64,000 bases of DNA. Source: Sceloporus undulatus. Its lineage: Eukaryota > Chordata > Lepidosauria > Squamata > Phrynosomatidae. Under the pieces are notes generated by a model. It ran no database searches, was not told the DNA's origin, and was given only the letters and a program-made list of their open reading frames with translations. The position numbers and the translations under genes were made by a program. Shown piece by piece: positions 39,201 to 53,800 of the stretch. The stretch covers positions 47,975,218 through 48,039,217 of the forward strand of contig NC_056528.1 in assembly GCF_019175285.1 (NCBI RefSeq), given 5' to 3'. Each line of letters begins with the position of its first letter. The first letter of the stretch is position 1.

Positions 39201-42200
39201 GGAGGAACCTTGATGTCTTCGGGTTTCTGTGTCAAGCCTGGAGCTCCCTGGAGACCAGGAAAACCTGCACATAATAGGAAGAGAGTGACTTGCAAAGATG
39301 GCACAGTATCGCTAAGATGAAGTCTGAAAATAATCCAGTCGCTTGTAGTTAGAGGTGTGGGGAAAAAACCAATCTTGATTCAGTTGCATTTTGCCAAACA
39401 CCAAGTGCTCTCTTCTCCTATCTTTGATGAATTTAGGTCCAAAACACATTGCAGAAATAATCCAGTTTGAGACCACTTTAATTTCCCTTGCTCAGTGGTA
39501 GGGAATCCTGGGAATTGTATTTTATGGTGGCGCCAGAGCTCTCTGACAGAGAAGGCTAAGTGTATCACAAAACTACGTAATTCCCTAGCACTGAGCCAAG
39601 GCAGTTAAAGCAGTCTCAAACTGGATCATTTCTGCAGTGTGTTTGCACCTTAGTTATAAGACTTGATTATCAGGGGCTTTCTACTTGCAAGGGAATTTTG
39701 TGTGTTGCATTTTTTTTTGCAAAAATTGTATTTTGCAGTTAAAAATGATACAGACTTTTGCTTGCTTTAGTACTCTACATGTGTTGTACAGTTCGTTTTT
39801 TGACTGACCAAAGCATGCCTGCACTTTGGATTCCAGCAAGACTCTCCATGGTAATATTTTGTTGCAGGTCCAACTTGTGGCTCCCATATTTGTCTCAGTC
39901 TGCTAACAGAATGCAAACCTAGACAAAGCCTGCAAACTCAGTAATAGTCCCTGAAAGAGAAATCCAGCTTTTGGTTCATCCTATAACGGATGGTATAATT
40001 GCTCAGATATAATATCTTTCCTCCTATGTATTGGTTTGTTCCCCAAACTTAGCCCATTCCCCTTGACCTGTTTGGCACTTACCTCGACGCCCGGTTTCAC
40101 CTTTTGGACCTGGGAAACCTGGATCGCCTGAAGGGCCATCTTTGCCTGGCATTCCCATGGAGCCTGGTTCACCTCTGAAGCCTGACATGAAAAGATCAAG
40201 GTCACAAAATACCCAATTTTGGACCAAATCATGGTGACAAAAGATTATCTCATTGAATTACATTAGTACATAGATGTGACACTCTGTTCTATTTCTCTGT
40301 TACTGATCGGAGTCAGATAAGGCCATGTACAGTCAAGCCCACCGTATCCACGGATATTTTATGCATGGATTCAACCATACACTGGGTGGCAACACTATGA
40401 AGTTCTTAAGCGCATTGACTTTTAGTTTAACACAGTTTTGGGCTGAAACACCCATAAGATGGCTCCGATTTCCCCATAATAGTGCCAATGCTAATTTGAT
40501 AAGACCAGTGGCTAGAAGATGATGACATTTTATGCTCCTAAGAGTGGTTTGAAGGTAATATAATGAGTAACACAATGCTTTACCTTTGAATCCGGATGCT
40601 CCTGGAACACCACTGAGTCCAGAAATCCCCATATCTCCTTTGGGGCCTGGGAAACCAGGAAGACCAGCGAATCCTGGGGTCCCTGTGTCCCCTTGGTTAG
40701 AAGCTGGACCCGGGGGTCCTTGAATACCACGGGGTCCTTGTGGGCCTAAGGAAAATCAAAAATAAAGCCAGTCACCAGATATATACCTTTCGCAGTCCCT
40801 AAGCTTTGATAAGAGTCCTAGGGATGTTTTCTTTCTTTCTAATTCAGGTATTTTCTCATGGCAGGATAACAGAAACTGCAAGGATACATGTATTTGCAGC
40901 TCTGTACAGAAGCCCCTTGCTTATTCGACAAGATATGGACCTGTCAAAAAGCAGAAAATGTTGAAATGCAGAGCCCGTATTACTGTATTTTATATTATAT
41001 TACCGCATAAGCACAAATATAAGTATGAATATGAAGTTGAAGGCTTTCATGGTGGGCATCTATATTTTTTGTGGGTTTTTTGGGCTATGTGGCCATGCTC
41101 TAAAAGAGTTCATTCCTGACGTTTCACCAGCATCTGTGGCTGGTGTCTTCAGAGAAAGACCAATGTCTGCTGGAGGCTCACCATAGAATTATGCTGGAGG
41201 ACCTCCAGATGTCTAGAGAGACCTTCCACCCACGACCACCATTAAGTGAAATTGCAGTTACAGATACTGCAAATACATGAGTGTCACCTACATTCCATTA
41301 GAATGACTCTTTCTTCAGTATTACCCTAAAAAACCACGTACATTGCTCCTGACTCCATACCTGGTATACCATCCTCTCCAGGACGTCCAGCATCTCCAGG
41401 TCTCCCAGGAATCTTAGATGGAAGGGAAATGCCAGGAGGGCCACGCAAACCAGGCAGACCCAGGGTTCCAGGACGACCTAGAACAAGAGGAAAGAACGAT
41501 CAAAAGCAGGTTCTCTGTTTGCTGAGAGGCAGATTGGCTGGAAGAAACATAGAAGATGACCTACTTACTATATTTGCAAACTTAGGTGCTGAGTTATAAT
41601 AGTTGTGTAGCCAAAACCGGGCCACTAAGATGTTGAACTTTAGAGTCATGCTGAAAGACCCAGAAGTGCCTAGAGAGGAATCTCTAGGTACTCCAGTGTG
41701 ATTTTATGGTCAACCTTTACCTGAAGTAATTCATCTCAATAGGGTTAGCCATTATCCACAGGTTCACATTCCCATGGTAAGACCAAGAATGCATCCTACA
41801 TTGCTACAGGGTCATGCTGTACTGTATCACTCCTATTACTACTACTACTAATCAACATAACATTTAGTGCTTTTGCATGTTTTAGTCCTTCACACTTATA
41901 TTTTTGTCATCCTTACAACAATCTTGTAAGGTTGCCCCAAATTACTATCTCTGTCTGCCATTCTGTGTGGGATGAGTACAAGCAGATGGTTGTTTTGGCC
42001 ACCTGATTGAATTTGTGGCATATCTGAGATTCGGCTGAAACTTCCCAACCCATGGTCCGCTACATTAAACGCTGTTGTTATGCGCCAATTCAACATCAAG
42101 TTGGCTTTGACTTTCGGTAATGCTGCGAACGAGAGACTTCAAGAGGCCATGTTCTTAACATGCTTTGCAAAAACAAGAGTAGCTGTGGCTATCTTGAGTG

Positions 42201-44793
42201 AACCAATTCCCTTGTAGTGAGGTCTTCTTATTTCCTCCTGCCTCCCATGTTCTCTTTCCTAATAAGCCACCTTTCAATGTGCCCAAAGTATGACAGCCTC
42301 GTTTTAGTCATTTCAGCTTCTAGCGAGAGTTCATGCCTGGTTTGCTCCAGGAGGCATGGACTTATCTTCTCGATGGTGCATGGCATCTGGAGTACTCTCC
42401 TCCAGCACCACATTTCAATTGAGTTGGTTTTCTGCAGTATTTGTCTGATACTTACCCATATCTCCTGCAGGTCCTTTCTGCCCAGGAAACCCCGGGACTC
42501 CACGCTGAAAACCTGGGACTCCCTGCTCTCCTTTGGCACCTGGAAACCCCGCAGGACCTGGAAGTCCAATTTCACTTGGACCTAATAGGAGGATGGAAGG
42601 GGAACAACCAAAAAAACCCATGAAACACCTACAAAGTGCATCACTCCTTCCCTTATAGCATCCTGCACCGACACTGGCTTAACAACCGTTGGCAAGAGAC
42701 AGCACTTAAAAAGAAACCAAAAGGGGTGGCAGAGAACAAAATTCCAAAGAGGAATTGAGAAATTCCAACTTTAGTATTTATTGATTTGGGTACAGGGTAA
42801 GGAGAGGACAAATGAGTTTACTTGTTACTATATGGCTTATGGTTACCCTAAGGACAACCTATCATGTGGTTTTCTTAGCAAGAGAGGGGTTTTGCCATTG
42901 CATTCATCAGAAGCTGAGAGGGTGGCACTTGCCCAAGATCACTCAGTTGGCATCCATGGATGAATGGAAATTTGAACCCTGGCCTCCCAGATTCCTAGTC
43001 CAATATTCGAACCACTATACCACACCGACTCACTTTTCTTGGTACATTTTGCTTCAAGGAGGTTTGTCACTGAGAATTGGAGTATGACCCAACCAAAGTC
43101 ATCCAGTGGGTTTCCATGTTCAAGCAGGGATTTGAACCCTGGTCCTTTGGGTTTCTAGTCCAACACTCAAACCACTACACCACTCTGCCCCTCAGACTAC
43201 TTATAGAATAATGAAGAAAAGGGCTTTAAGGGCCCACAGGTCTTCAGATAGTCTGAGAGATGGCGAAAACAGATACCCAGAATGACTCAATTTACCTGGT
43301 GTCCCAGGAGAACCTTTGGTGCCCGGTAAGCCATTTAGACCATTCAGACCTGGAAAGCCTGGAAACCCTGTAGAAACATTCAAGAAAGAAGGTGATACCA
43401 AATAAGAGGCAGAAGCGAATACATTGGGAAGCAAGACAGTGCATTTACAGTCAGCCCTCCGTATCCACAGATTCTTTCTCCACGGATTCAAGCATCCACG
43501 GTTTGAAAATACTGTATTCAAAAATATATATAAATTCCAAAGAGCAAACCTTGATTTGGCCATTTTATATAAGGGACACCATTTTACTATACTATTGTAT
43601 ATAATGGGACTTAAGCATCCATGGATTTTGGTACCAAACCCCAGTGGATACCAAGGGCCCACTGTATTTTATTCATCAAATACTTCATCTTTTGTCCCAA
43701 CAGGACTTTAAGGACCCTTAAAAAATTATTGTCAGTGATAGAGCTTATTCCTATCCCACCTTGCTTCCATTAAGCTCCAGGTGACATACCTGGCTCTCTT
43801 TCTCCTTATTTTATCTTCACAGCAGCCCTGTGAGTTAGACCAGGCTAAGAGAGAGAGCACCTAGGCTGCATCCGCACTGCAGAAATAATCCAGTTTGACA
43901 CCACTTTAATGGCTCCATCCTATGGAATCCTGGGAACACTAGTTTGTTGATATAGGTTCCCTCTGCTTCAGCCACTTGGGGCTCATTCACATTACATACG
44001 GCAGCATCGCTACTAGAAATAATGCAGTCTGACACTACTTGAAGTGTTGCAGCTCCATCTTTTGGACTCCTGGGATTTGTAGTTTGGTGAGGCCCTGGAG
44101 CTCTCTGGCTGCGAATTCTAAATGCCCCTTGCTAACCTGCCAATCCCAGAATCCCACAGGATGGAACCATGGCAGTTAAAGTGGAATAATAACACAATAA
44201 TAACACAGGTCCCTGCTGCTATATGTTCCCCTTGGTGGCTCCACAGCTCCATTGATCAGTTCTGCAACTTCACGAAACATAGGGCAAAACCCTTTGCAAA
44301 AATGCGATTGCTGCTCCGTTCCACCCAAGCAATCAATTCATGGTTCTCTCTAAAAGAGAAGAAAAATCTAGGGAGGAGAGGGAAAAGAAACAAAGCCATG
44401 CCTTTTAGTCCTTGGATGCCGGGAAGTCCTGGAAGTCCTGGGGAACCACGCTGTCCTGGGGTCCCTGGAAATCCTGGGTTGCCCCTTGAGATACCAACTC
44501 CAGGGACACCTAGGAGGAGAAAAAAGAAGGAATAACATAATTAAAGATTAAGCATCTTGGTTCTGGCACTTATAGCTAAACTTGGAAGCCAGAATGCTCA
44601 TTGGGCCAATTATGGGAAACATGTAAAAGAGCTTCATTAGGTACTGATTCAGTTTTGGGCACAAATCAAAGTCCTAGTCATGACCTATAAAGCCTTATAA
44701 GGCTTAGGTCCAACCTAAGTGAAAGACTGGATCTCCCCATAGGAACCTGCAAGAACTCTAGAATATGGGTGCTATCCTACTTGGAATCTATGC

Positions 44794-44843
<50 letters not shown>

Positions 44844-47800
44844 TAGATTGAGGTGGCTGACAACATTAAAACACAATTAAACACAATATCCCACATACCC
44901 ACCCACCTACAATAAAAGCAATACAATGAAATGATTAAAACAAACTATTAAAACAAAAAAGCAGGCAGTCGATGGGAGGCAACTGAGATGCTAATCGGGG
45001 AAGAGATCTGTCTTGATCGCTTTTTTAAAGCAGTCAAGATTAGCAATATTCTTCCAACTCTATGATGGGTTGGACCAAGTAAATCCCTTGCAATATGGGC
45101 TTTTGAGGACGAAAACTAGTAAAGGAGGTTATCTGTGCAACCAATGAGCTCATCTTAACATCCGCACATGTTGTGCTGTATCTTGTAAATGATCCCCAAA
45201 TGGTTCAAATACCTGGCGGTCCTTCTTGGCCGATGTTACCGAGCACACCTTTCTGCCCTTTGACCCCTGGGCTTCCGGGGAATCCTGGGTCACCCTTTGG
45301 TCCATCATAGCCTCTCGCACCTGAAAAGAGTTCACACAAAAACCAATGATTCCATAGCCAATGTAAACCACCACCATTTGGACAACTGGGCTGCATCTAT
45401 ACTACATCTACACCACAGAATTAATTCAGTTTGACAGTGCTTTAACTGCCGTGGCTAAATGCTATGGAATTCAGGGATTTGTAGTTTGGTGAGATATTTA
45501 GCCTTCTCTGTCAGAGAGCTTTGGTGCCACAACAAACTACAAATCCCAGGACTCCATAGGATGGACTTGTGGCAGTTAAAGTTGTGTCAAGGGCAGTAGC
45601 CTAAGAGATCTGCTCTGTAATACGTTGCCTAAACAGCTGATTAACTGTTTAGATGATACACTAAGTTATACTATTCATCCATTTAGTTCTGTACTATTAG
45701 ATGACGGCTGATTAAATATACTCTGAATCTGGCATGGATTCACTGCCTTGCTGGCATGGGCCCCAATGTTTTCTTTACCTGGAAATCCAGGGTTTCCGCG
45801 TTCTCCTTTAGCTCCTACACCGCCTGGGATTCCAAGAGAGTCTCCTCGGTCACCTGGAAGAATAAAATACAAAACCAATCTACAGTTTTCAATTTGTGTA
45901 TCTACACAGTGGTCCAAAACCACTGGAAAACCTTGCTGAAACGACACAGAGACTGTCCTACTCTTCCATGCTTCTGCTCTAAGCCAAGTCAGGAGCCTTT
46001 AGGCTTCAGAAACGGTGGTGAGGGCACCAGTCAATTCCCAGGAGGGAGCGAATGTAAAGAACCTGTTCAACTGTGCTGAAAGCTGTTACTTGAATGCAAT
46101 GATTCCCAAACTCTGACCTTCTAGATGTTTGGATTCTATCTCCCAGAAGCCACAGCCATCTTATCAACAATCTGGGGTTCTAGAAGCTGAAGTCCAAAAC
46201 GCCTGGAAGGCTCAAGTTTGGGAATCACTGCCTTCATGTGTCGTCTTTTCACTGAGCCTGTTGCAACTACATTGCCGCTGCAGAGGATGCGACGGCTAAT
46301 CCAACAGGCTAGATTTTTCTTTTTTTACCTTTTCCCGATCCTTTCATTTTTGTGCCTTCATGCATGATGTTCTGGAGAAGCTGAGAACATGCCTCTTTCC
46401 TAAGGCTTTTGTCAGCCTAATAGAAGCTGTTACCCATCTCCAATTTTCACTGGAAATGTAGTCCACTATTCTGAAGTGGCAGAAGTGGTTTAGAGGAGTG
46501 AGAACAAGACGGCTACCAGTCTTTCACTATGGTAGATTTGTGGTTTGCAAAATGGAAATGGTGTGTGTGTATCTATATCTATATCTATCACACCAGTTAC
46601 TTACCCTTTGGACCTCGTAATCCCATTGTCCCTGGGAATCCTGGTGAGCCTGATATACCCAAAGCACCCTGAAGAGAGAAATTTCATTTAATCATCATTA
46701 ATAACACCGAGTTCAGTGTGTAACAGAGGATGCAATCCTGCCTATTGGGTTTGCTCTCCTATCTTTTGCAACAGTTCTATATATCTCTATAAAGAGCAGG
46801 GTTAGGCATCTGTCAGAGGCTAAGGGGCTGCATTGCCCACCTAGGACACCTTGGAGTGCTTTACTCCCCTGCAATTAAGTATTCAGGTTTCCCCCCCAAT
46901 GCCTTAATGGTGGCATGGAGGGAATTTTCTCTACACTTTTTGCATAGAGTGTTTGGGGACATTTGGAAACCAAATATTTTTTTCAATTTTGTTTTATCTC
47001 AAGGTACTTCAGTTTAGTCATCTGGGCTTCTAGGGGGCATTCAAGGCTTTATTTACCATAAGACCCATTCACTTGTATTTTTAGCAGTCCATATAGTATC
47101 CATTGAGCTCCAGCACCACATTTCTCTCCACAGATTTATACCCTTACATTCATTGGGAAAAGAAACTGGCCTACTTACACTTTCTCCAGGCATCCCTGGG
47201 AACCCTAAAATGCCAGAAGCGCCCTTCTGCCCTGGCAAGCCAGGAGAGCCAAATGGTCCTGGGAAACCCAAGTCTCCAGCTGGTCCTTTCTCTCTGCTCG
47301 GCAATCCGGCTATTCCTGGAAAGCCAGGCTGCCCCCGCGGCCCAGGAAGACCCTTGTCTCCTACAAAATGAAAAAGACCGCAGGGATGGTTATGTCGAGT
47401 TGGATGATTCTGCAGAAGGGCAGCTAATCAATTCCATCCTATGTGTGCAATCGACCATTTCTGATTTGGATCAATAGAACGTTACAATAATTGGAGATTC
47501 GCTCAAGAAAACAAGAAGAACCTTGGTGGACACCTTGCAAAAAATACGGTGAGCCAATTCCTTCCCTCCAATTTTTTTTAAAAAGGACTTTCCCCTGTCA
47601 CCCCAAAAGCAAAATTTGGGCCCAGGTTGAATTAAAAGGGCAAAAAACATTGTCTATATACAGTTGTCTCTTTGCACCTGTGGGGGTCTGTTGCGGACCC
47701 TCTTGCGATTCCAAAAATATGTGGGACCACAAGTCCTCTTAATGGCGATGCACCACCAGATAACTGACAAAACATACTATTCCATACTATCTGAATCTAT

Positions 47801-50800
47801 TGTATTTTCCATCACCCTTGTATTTTATGCTTTCATATCTTTCAAGAACCATATTATATCCTTTAAAAATCTTTTTAAAAGTATTTTGCATTTTACATCT
47901 GTTGGTTTAGGACCAAACTGCAATTAACCAGAGAACGAACGAACGAACGAATTATGGACGAATGTGGGAATGGGATGTTGAGAAGTGAACGTCAAACAGT
48001 ACCTCTAGGTCCTGGAAATCCTCCAAGCCCAATAGAGCCGGACTCTCCTTTGTTTCCTTTGAGGGTGACGGCCAGTTCTGGGGGTGTGACGGTGACAGGA
48101 CCAGGGGGGCCAGGACTACCTCTGTCCCCTAAAGAAGCGACAATTGAAACAATAGGGATGTAGGGTGAACCCACAGTGAAAATGACTACTTGTTGAAATG
48201 GGCTGATTTAAATTGGGGGTAAATTTAAAAGTGGCTTACCTTTCGGACCAAGGAGTCCAGGAAACCCAACGCTTCCATCTCTTCCTGGTGCTCCAGGAAA
48301 TCCTTTCATCCCCTCAACCCCAGTGATTCCAGGTAGGCCTGGCATGCCAGGGAAGCCAATGACACCCGCAGAACCCTTTTCTCCTAGATTCAAGGAGTAA
48401 AGCATGAGAATGTGTTTACAACCAAACTGGTCTAGCACAGTACTCTCAAGTTTTTCAGAACTAGGATCCACTTTTTGACCACACAAACTTACATCTCGGT
48501 TTGTCACCAAATATTTGAATAAGTGTGGCACTGCTCTTGCAATCCACCTAGAGCCAGGGTAAGACCCAGTTGTGGGTCGCGATCCACCATTTGAAGACCC
48601 ATGGAAAGCTAACATTTGGGAAGCGGGAGACATGATTTCCAGGGATCTGGATATCATAGCTCATGGGTTGTTCTGCTCTTTGGCACCCTAACTTGTACAC
48701 CTGGCCTGATGGCACATGGGCACCAGAGGGAGATGGCACTTTGACGCTCTTGACAGAGTCCTTTCTCTTTTTCCTTTGGATGGTTTAGGCCCTCAGCGTT
48801 GAATTACAAGGCATGGAATTAACATCCATATTCTAGCACTTTTAGCCTGGCATCCTATCAGTGACATACCCAGGTGTCATTACAATGTGCAACAGTTACG
48901 TTTAGCAGAGAGCATTGTACACAAGGTCCTTGGTATCCACCGGGGTTTGGTTCCAGGGCCCCTCATGGATACCAAAATTAGTGGTGTCCCTTACATAAAA
49001 TAGCAAAATGAAGTTTTGGTTTTTGGAATTTGGACTCTTTTTGGAATATTTTCAAATTGTGGGTGCTTGAATTGATGGATAAAAAAATCCATAGATATGG
49101 AGAGCTAACTGTAAGTCGAACTGCACATGTGGGACTGTCACACTGGACACACAAAGTAGCATGTGAATGCACATTGCCTCTATGTGTTGTCATTGTGCAC
49201 TTGGACAGCAACTGCATAATGAGTTGTCATGAGTTGCCATGCGCATTGACCACTGATCCACACTCACTGCATTATCTTTTTGGTGCTTTCTCTTGGCTAT
49301 ACCGCAGTAAACATATGCTATTCTTGGTTTCATAAGTGTATAGCAGAATTGCTCAGTATCTGACTTTTCTAATTGCTCTGATGCTTTCTCTTGGTTTGAC
49401 CAACATCACAAGTCCCTTTGGTGAGGACACAGGAGAGAGCATTCTCAGTGGCTGGCCCCACTCTCTGCAATTTCCTTCCATGGGAAGGCTAGGCATGCAA
49501 AGACTTTTGATAGAGATAGGCTTTTAATGTGCTTTTCATGGCAAGATTTATTCAGAGGGGGTTTATCACTGCCCAAGGTCACCTTATGGGTTTCCATGAT
49601 CAAGTGGGGATCTGAACGCTTGTCCTAGTCCAAAATTCAAACCACTACACCATGCTGGCCCTACTCCCACTAAAATACATGTATCTACATGCACTGATAG
49701 ATCTCTAACATTGATGTTTGTTACCTTTAGATCCAGGGAAACCTGGATTTCCATCTGAGCCCAAAAGGCCAGGCGATCCGGGAAATCCTTGCTCTCCAAG
49801 ACGTCCTGGAAGACCATTAAGACCTGGGAAACCCTTCATACCAGCAGGGCCTGATGGACCGGGATCCCCACTTTTGCCTTTTTCTCCGGGAAGTCCTGAA
49901 TTGAGGCAAACAAAGGCTCGTCATTTCAAAGTCTCTCTCTCTTTCCCTCCTCCTTGTGCCATCTTCCAAGCTGTTTTACTCTGAGCACTGCATTTGTACA
50001 TGTCAGATGAACATCAGAAATGAAATAAGTCATGCAGCCTTTTCTAAGACGCACAAGTTTAGAAATGCAAAAGTAAAACAGAAAGCATTAGTCAGCTAAC
50101 AATGAAAAGGCCTAGGAAGTTAACTGCCTACACCACTACGCAACTGCAACAGTGAAACCCCTTATGCTTTGGATAATTTAGGCAAAGCTTGAGAAGTTAT
50201 CTTTTTTAGATCATAACTTGCAGATTCCCACCTAAAGCTGAGACAGCCAGTGGATTCTGGAAGCTGCAGTCCAAAGAAGCAACTTGTTCCAAGCCCTGAA
50301 CGTGGGGTATATTTCAACCACCATTTGGGAAACCATATGGCTTGCACTTCTAAATATCTAAGTCACAAGTTGGGATGACAAACATTGGGAACATCAAATT
50401 CCACTCGCTAATCCCACCATTAGGCAGAACCAAAGGAGATAATGATGGATCTTCCTTTACTGAGCATTTTTATTTGGTTTATCTTCAAATGAAAATGAAC
50501 AAACATGCCAAATGAAGCAGAGTTCATCATCCAGACATTGGGCTGTAAAAGACTTAGAATAGATCCAATGAAGTCAGTTACTTAAAATTAGCCATGACTA
50601 TACTATGACTGCTTTCAAATGGATCTATTCTAAGCCTAAGTCTGGATCCAATTCATCATTTTCAAAATGGTGGCCATGCTGCTAGGTCAAAATAATGGTG
50701 CCCACCATGCTGAATCCGACCTCTAAATCCTTCATTCAATAAATAAATATAATAGTAATAAAGGTGATGACAATGATAATGATAAGGGGTGTCACCTACA

Positions 50801-53800
50801 GTCAATGCCAGTCTTGTAGCATTAAAAGCTGGGTAGTTGTTAGTCCAGGAGCTTTTACGCTACAATGCCTTTTTTTCTCTCACCTTGACAGCCTACGTGG
50901 AGAAACCCAAAACCAATACAGTTTGACATCGGAAATGGAGAAGTTGGTGGTAAATGGAACAGAAACATGATGAGGAAAAACAGACAAACACAGAGAGGGA
51001 CAAGGAGAAAAGCACAAGGCGGTGAACCAGATGAATGACTTGGAATACAATGGAGCGTAGCTGTACGAAGCCATGGTTAACTGCTGGTGGTCAAGACCTG
51101 TTCTTACACATATGTGTAGGCTGCTTTGCAGGAAAACATTTCAGCTGTAGCATCAAGAGCTACAAAGAGTCCTCTCCTCATAAGTAGGTGGGCTGTACAG
51201 ACTTATCGCCATGGATAACTCTTGCAAGTGTTCCATGTATACTGGAGTACCTCTTGACACTACTTTGCAATGTTTCCTGCCAAGCAGCTCACCCATGCGC
51301 GTGATTCATGTTTAAAAAGAAAGGCAACACTATGTCCAAAATGCTAGCCATCTGACATTTCTACTGCTGCTGGTTGAAAATTAAGGAATGGCAGACATGG
51401 ATAGGGCTATCAAACGCTATAGTGTGAAATGGAACACTTGTACATACCAACCACATTGAATCCCATTTTGGGATAAAGGCGGGATGGAAATCCAATAAAT
51501 TGGTCAATAAACGTAAGCTTTTTGGCAGGGGTGTGCAACATCTGAAGCTCCAGACTCCAATCCCCAGGAGCCACAATGGTTCTGGGAATTGTAGTCTGAA
51601 ATATCTAGAAGGCCAAATCTGGCATGCCTGCCAAGCTTTTCTTTCCATGGTGTGCCATGGAAACCAAAGGCTATGACTTGTCCATTCCTTAGACATACCC
51701 CTGCCCTTTCTGATAGTCCATTTTCAAAATATTGCAGTATATACAACTCCAAAGATGAAATATTCAGCTATTTTTGGGAGGACAAAGGAATGATAGAGTG
51801 TCCAACTTCCCAAAGGGCTTACAGGCTGTCCCTTTTTCTGAATAATGGTGCAGAAAGATGAACAGTCACAGCAGTGCTTTGGAGAAAGCAAATGAGAAGA
51901 GAATGATAAAGGACACCAAGTTACATTCTGTAGGCATGCCTGCAAGCAAATCATGCATGTGGGTCATAAAAATTAGTACAGTAATGAGTAATGAAGATCT
52001 AGAGTAAAAGACGCTCAATTAAGAGAGGTCCTTCATCTCCAGATAAGACAGAGGTACAATAAACTTCCTTCTGAAGTCAAGTAGCCAGACAACTCCAAAC
52101 AGTAGATTCCAGATCTAGGAGTAGAGTCAATCCCTGGCCACCAATCATGTACAACAAGGTGGAAAATCCCCACAAGGGCAGGGACATCCTTTCCCATCAT
52201 CCCCACAATACAACCAGAAGTGATGTGATGCTATCTTGGATTTCGGAAATCGGCTATATTCCAACTGAAATACAACGGATTCCGACAGGGTTTTCTTAGG
52301 GGCACATGCAGCCATTGTGGGGGACAAGGGAAGTCAAACTGCCAGATTTTTGGGGTGTGTGCATGTTTGCGTTGCATTGTCTTGGCCATTTTCCAGCCAA
52401 TTGGGGGGGGGTTAGGTCTAAGAGCTTTTGGGGTCTCAAAAATGGCCCACTGAGGCTGTGTAATGGCTGTGAGATGAATTTTTTTGCGAGATGCATTTCC
52501 TCAGTTGCATTTTGTAGATCTTTCAGCTTCATCATCCAGTTTGGTTCCCTACTTTCAGAAACCAAGAATCTACTCAAGGCATCTTCCAGCCTCCAAGCCA
52601 CAGCAGGAACTTGGAAATCTTCATCACATCAGGCCCAAATGCACCACCATGAAGCTATAGAAGCAGAGGGGCTCTGTCCATAGAAGGGTGGGTTGGAAAG
52701 CAGCACATTCCCTCCCTGTTTGAGGGGCTACATACCTTGGGATCCTGGGAAGCCGACGACTCCCACTGGACCTGGTTTTCCTTTGATGCCAAGTGGGCCA
52801 ACAGGCCCTGGAGGTCCTGGAAGTCCAGGAATACCTGGAAGACCTGGTTCGCCACCGCTCCCTTTTATGCCTGGCAGGCCTGACCTCCCATCTAAACCTG
52901 AAAACAGAGAAACAAGAGCTTGGAAATGACTTGGAAGGGGCAGGAAAACAATTTTTACTGCATTGTTTACTGCAGATACAGTGCTGCAACTGTGAAAGCC
53001 TTTATTTCTCCAGCCCTCTTTCACCATCCTTCCAATGCTGCTGCTACTGAAAGACTGACCAAGATATGTCTGTAACAGCAGCAACAGTCTCCTGTTCAAA
53101 CATTAACCTGCTCCAATCCTACTTAGCTGCAGGGCCATGCACTTTTTGACCAGAGAAGGATAGCAGCAGAACTAACCTTTTGGTCCGGGAAGTCCAGGAT
53201 CCCCAGCAAACCCTTTATTTCCTGGCAATCCGGGTCTCCCGGGTTCACCTCGAGCTCCACTTTCAGCCCCAAACACTTCACCAGGAGGACCCTTTGCACC
53301 AGGAAAACCAGGAGGACCTGGATTTCCAGGCAAACCATAGGTCCCCTCTGGCCCAGGAGGTCCTTGTATCCCTGGGTCACCACGAATCCCTGGAAAACCT
53401 AAAATAACAAAAATGTGTGGGACACCAAGATTTAAATAACATTCCCATTGCAATCGCCACTGGAATCTCTCTCTTTCTCATTTATTATATCCTGCAAAGG
53501 TATCATAAGAGTTGTCAAAAGATACACAAACGTGAAATGCTTGAAACCAACTCTTAAAACACTGAATGAGTATAAGTCCTAACATCATCAGTAATGGTAA
53601 TTTTGTGTCATTGTTCTATGAGATTGTGACTTGGTTGAACTGTTTGATGTTCTTTCAAACTATTACAGATGGTTAAAAACTGTTTTATTGACTGCATCCC
53701 ATCCTGACATCTTCAGGTATGAGTCAGGATATAATAACAGGTAATTATTGTTGCTGTCATTGTCATTGTTGTAACCCTCATTGCTGCTTCTTTGGAAAAA

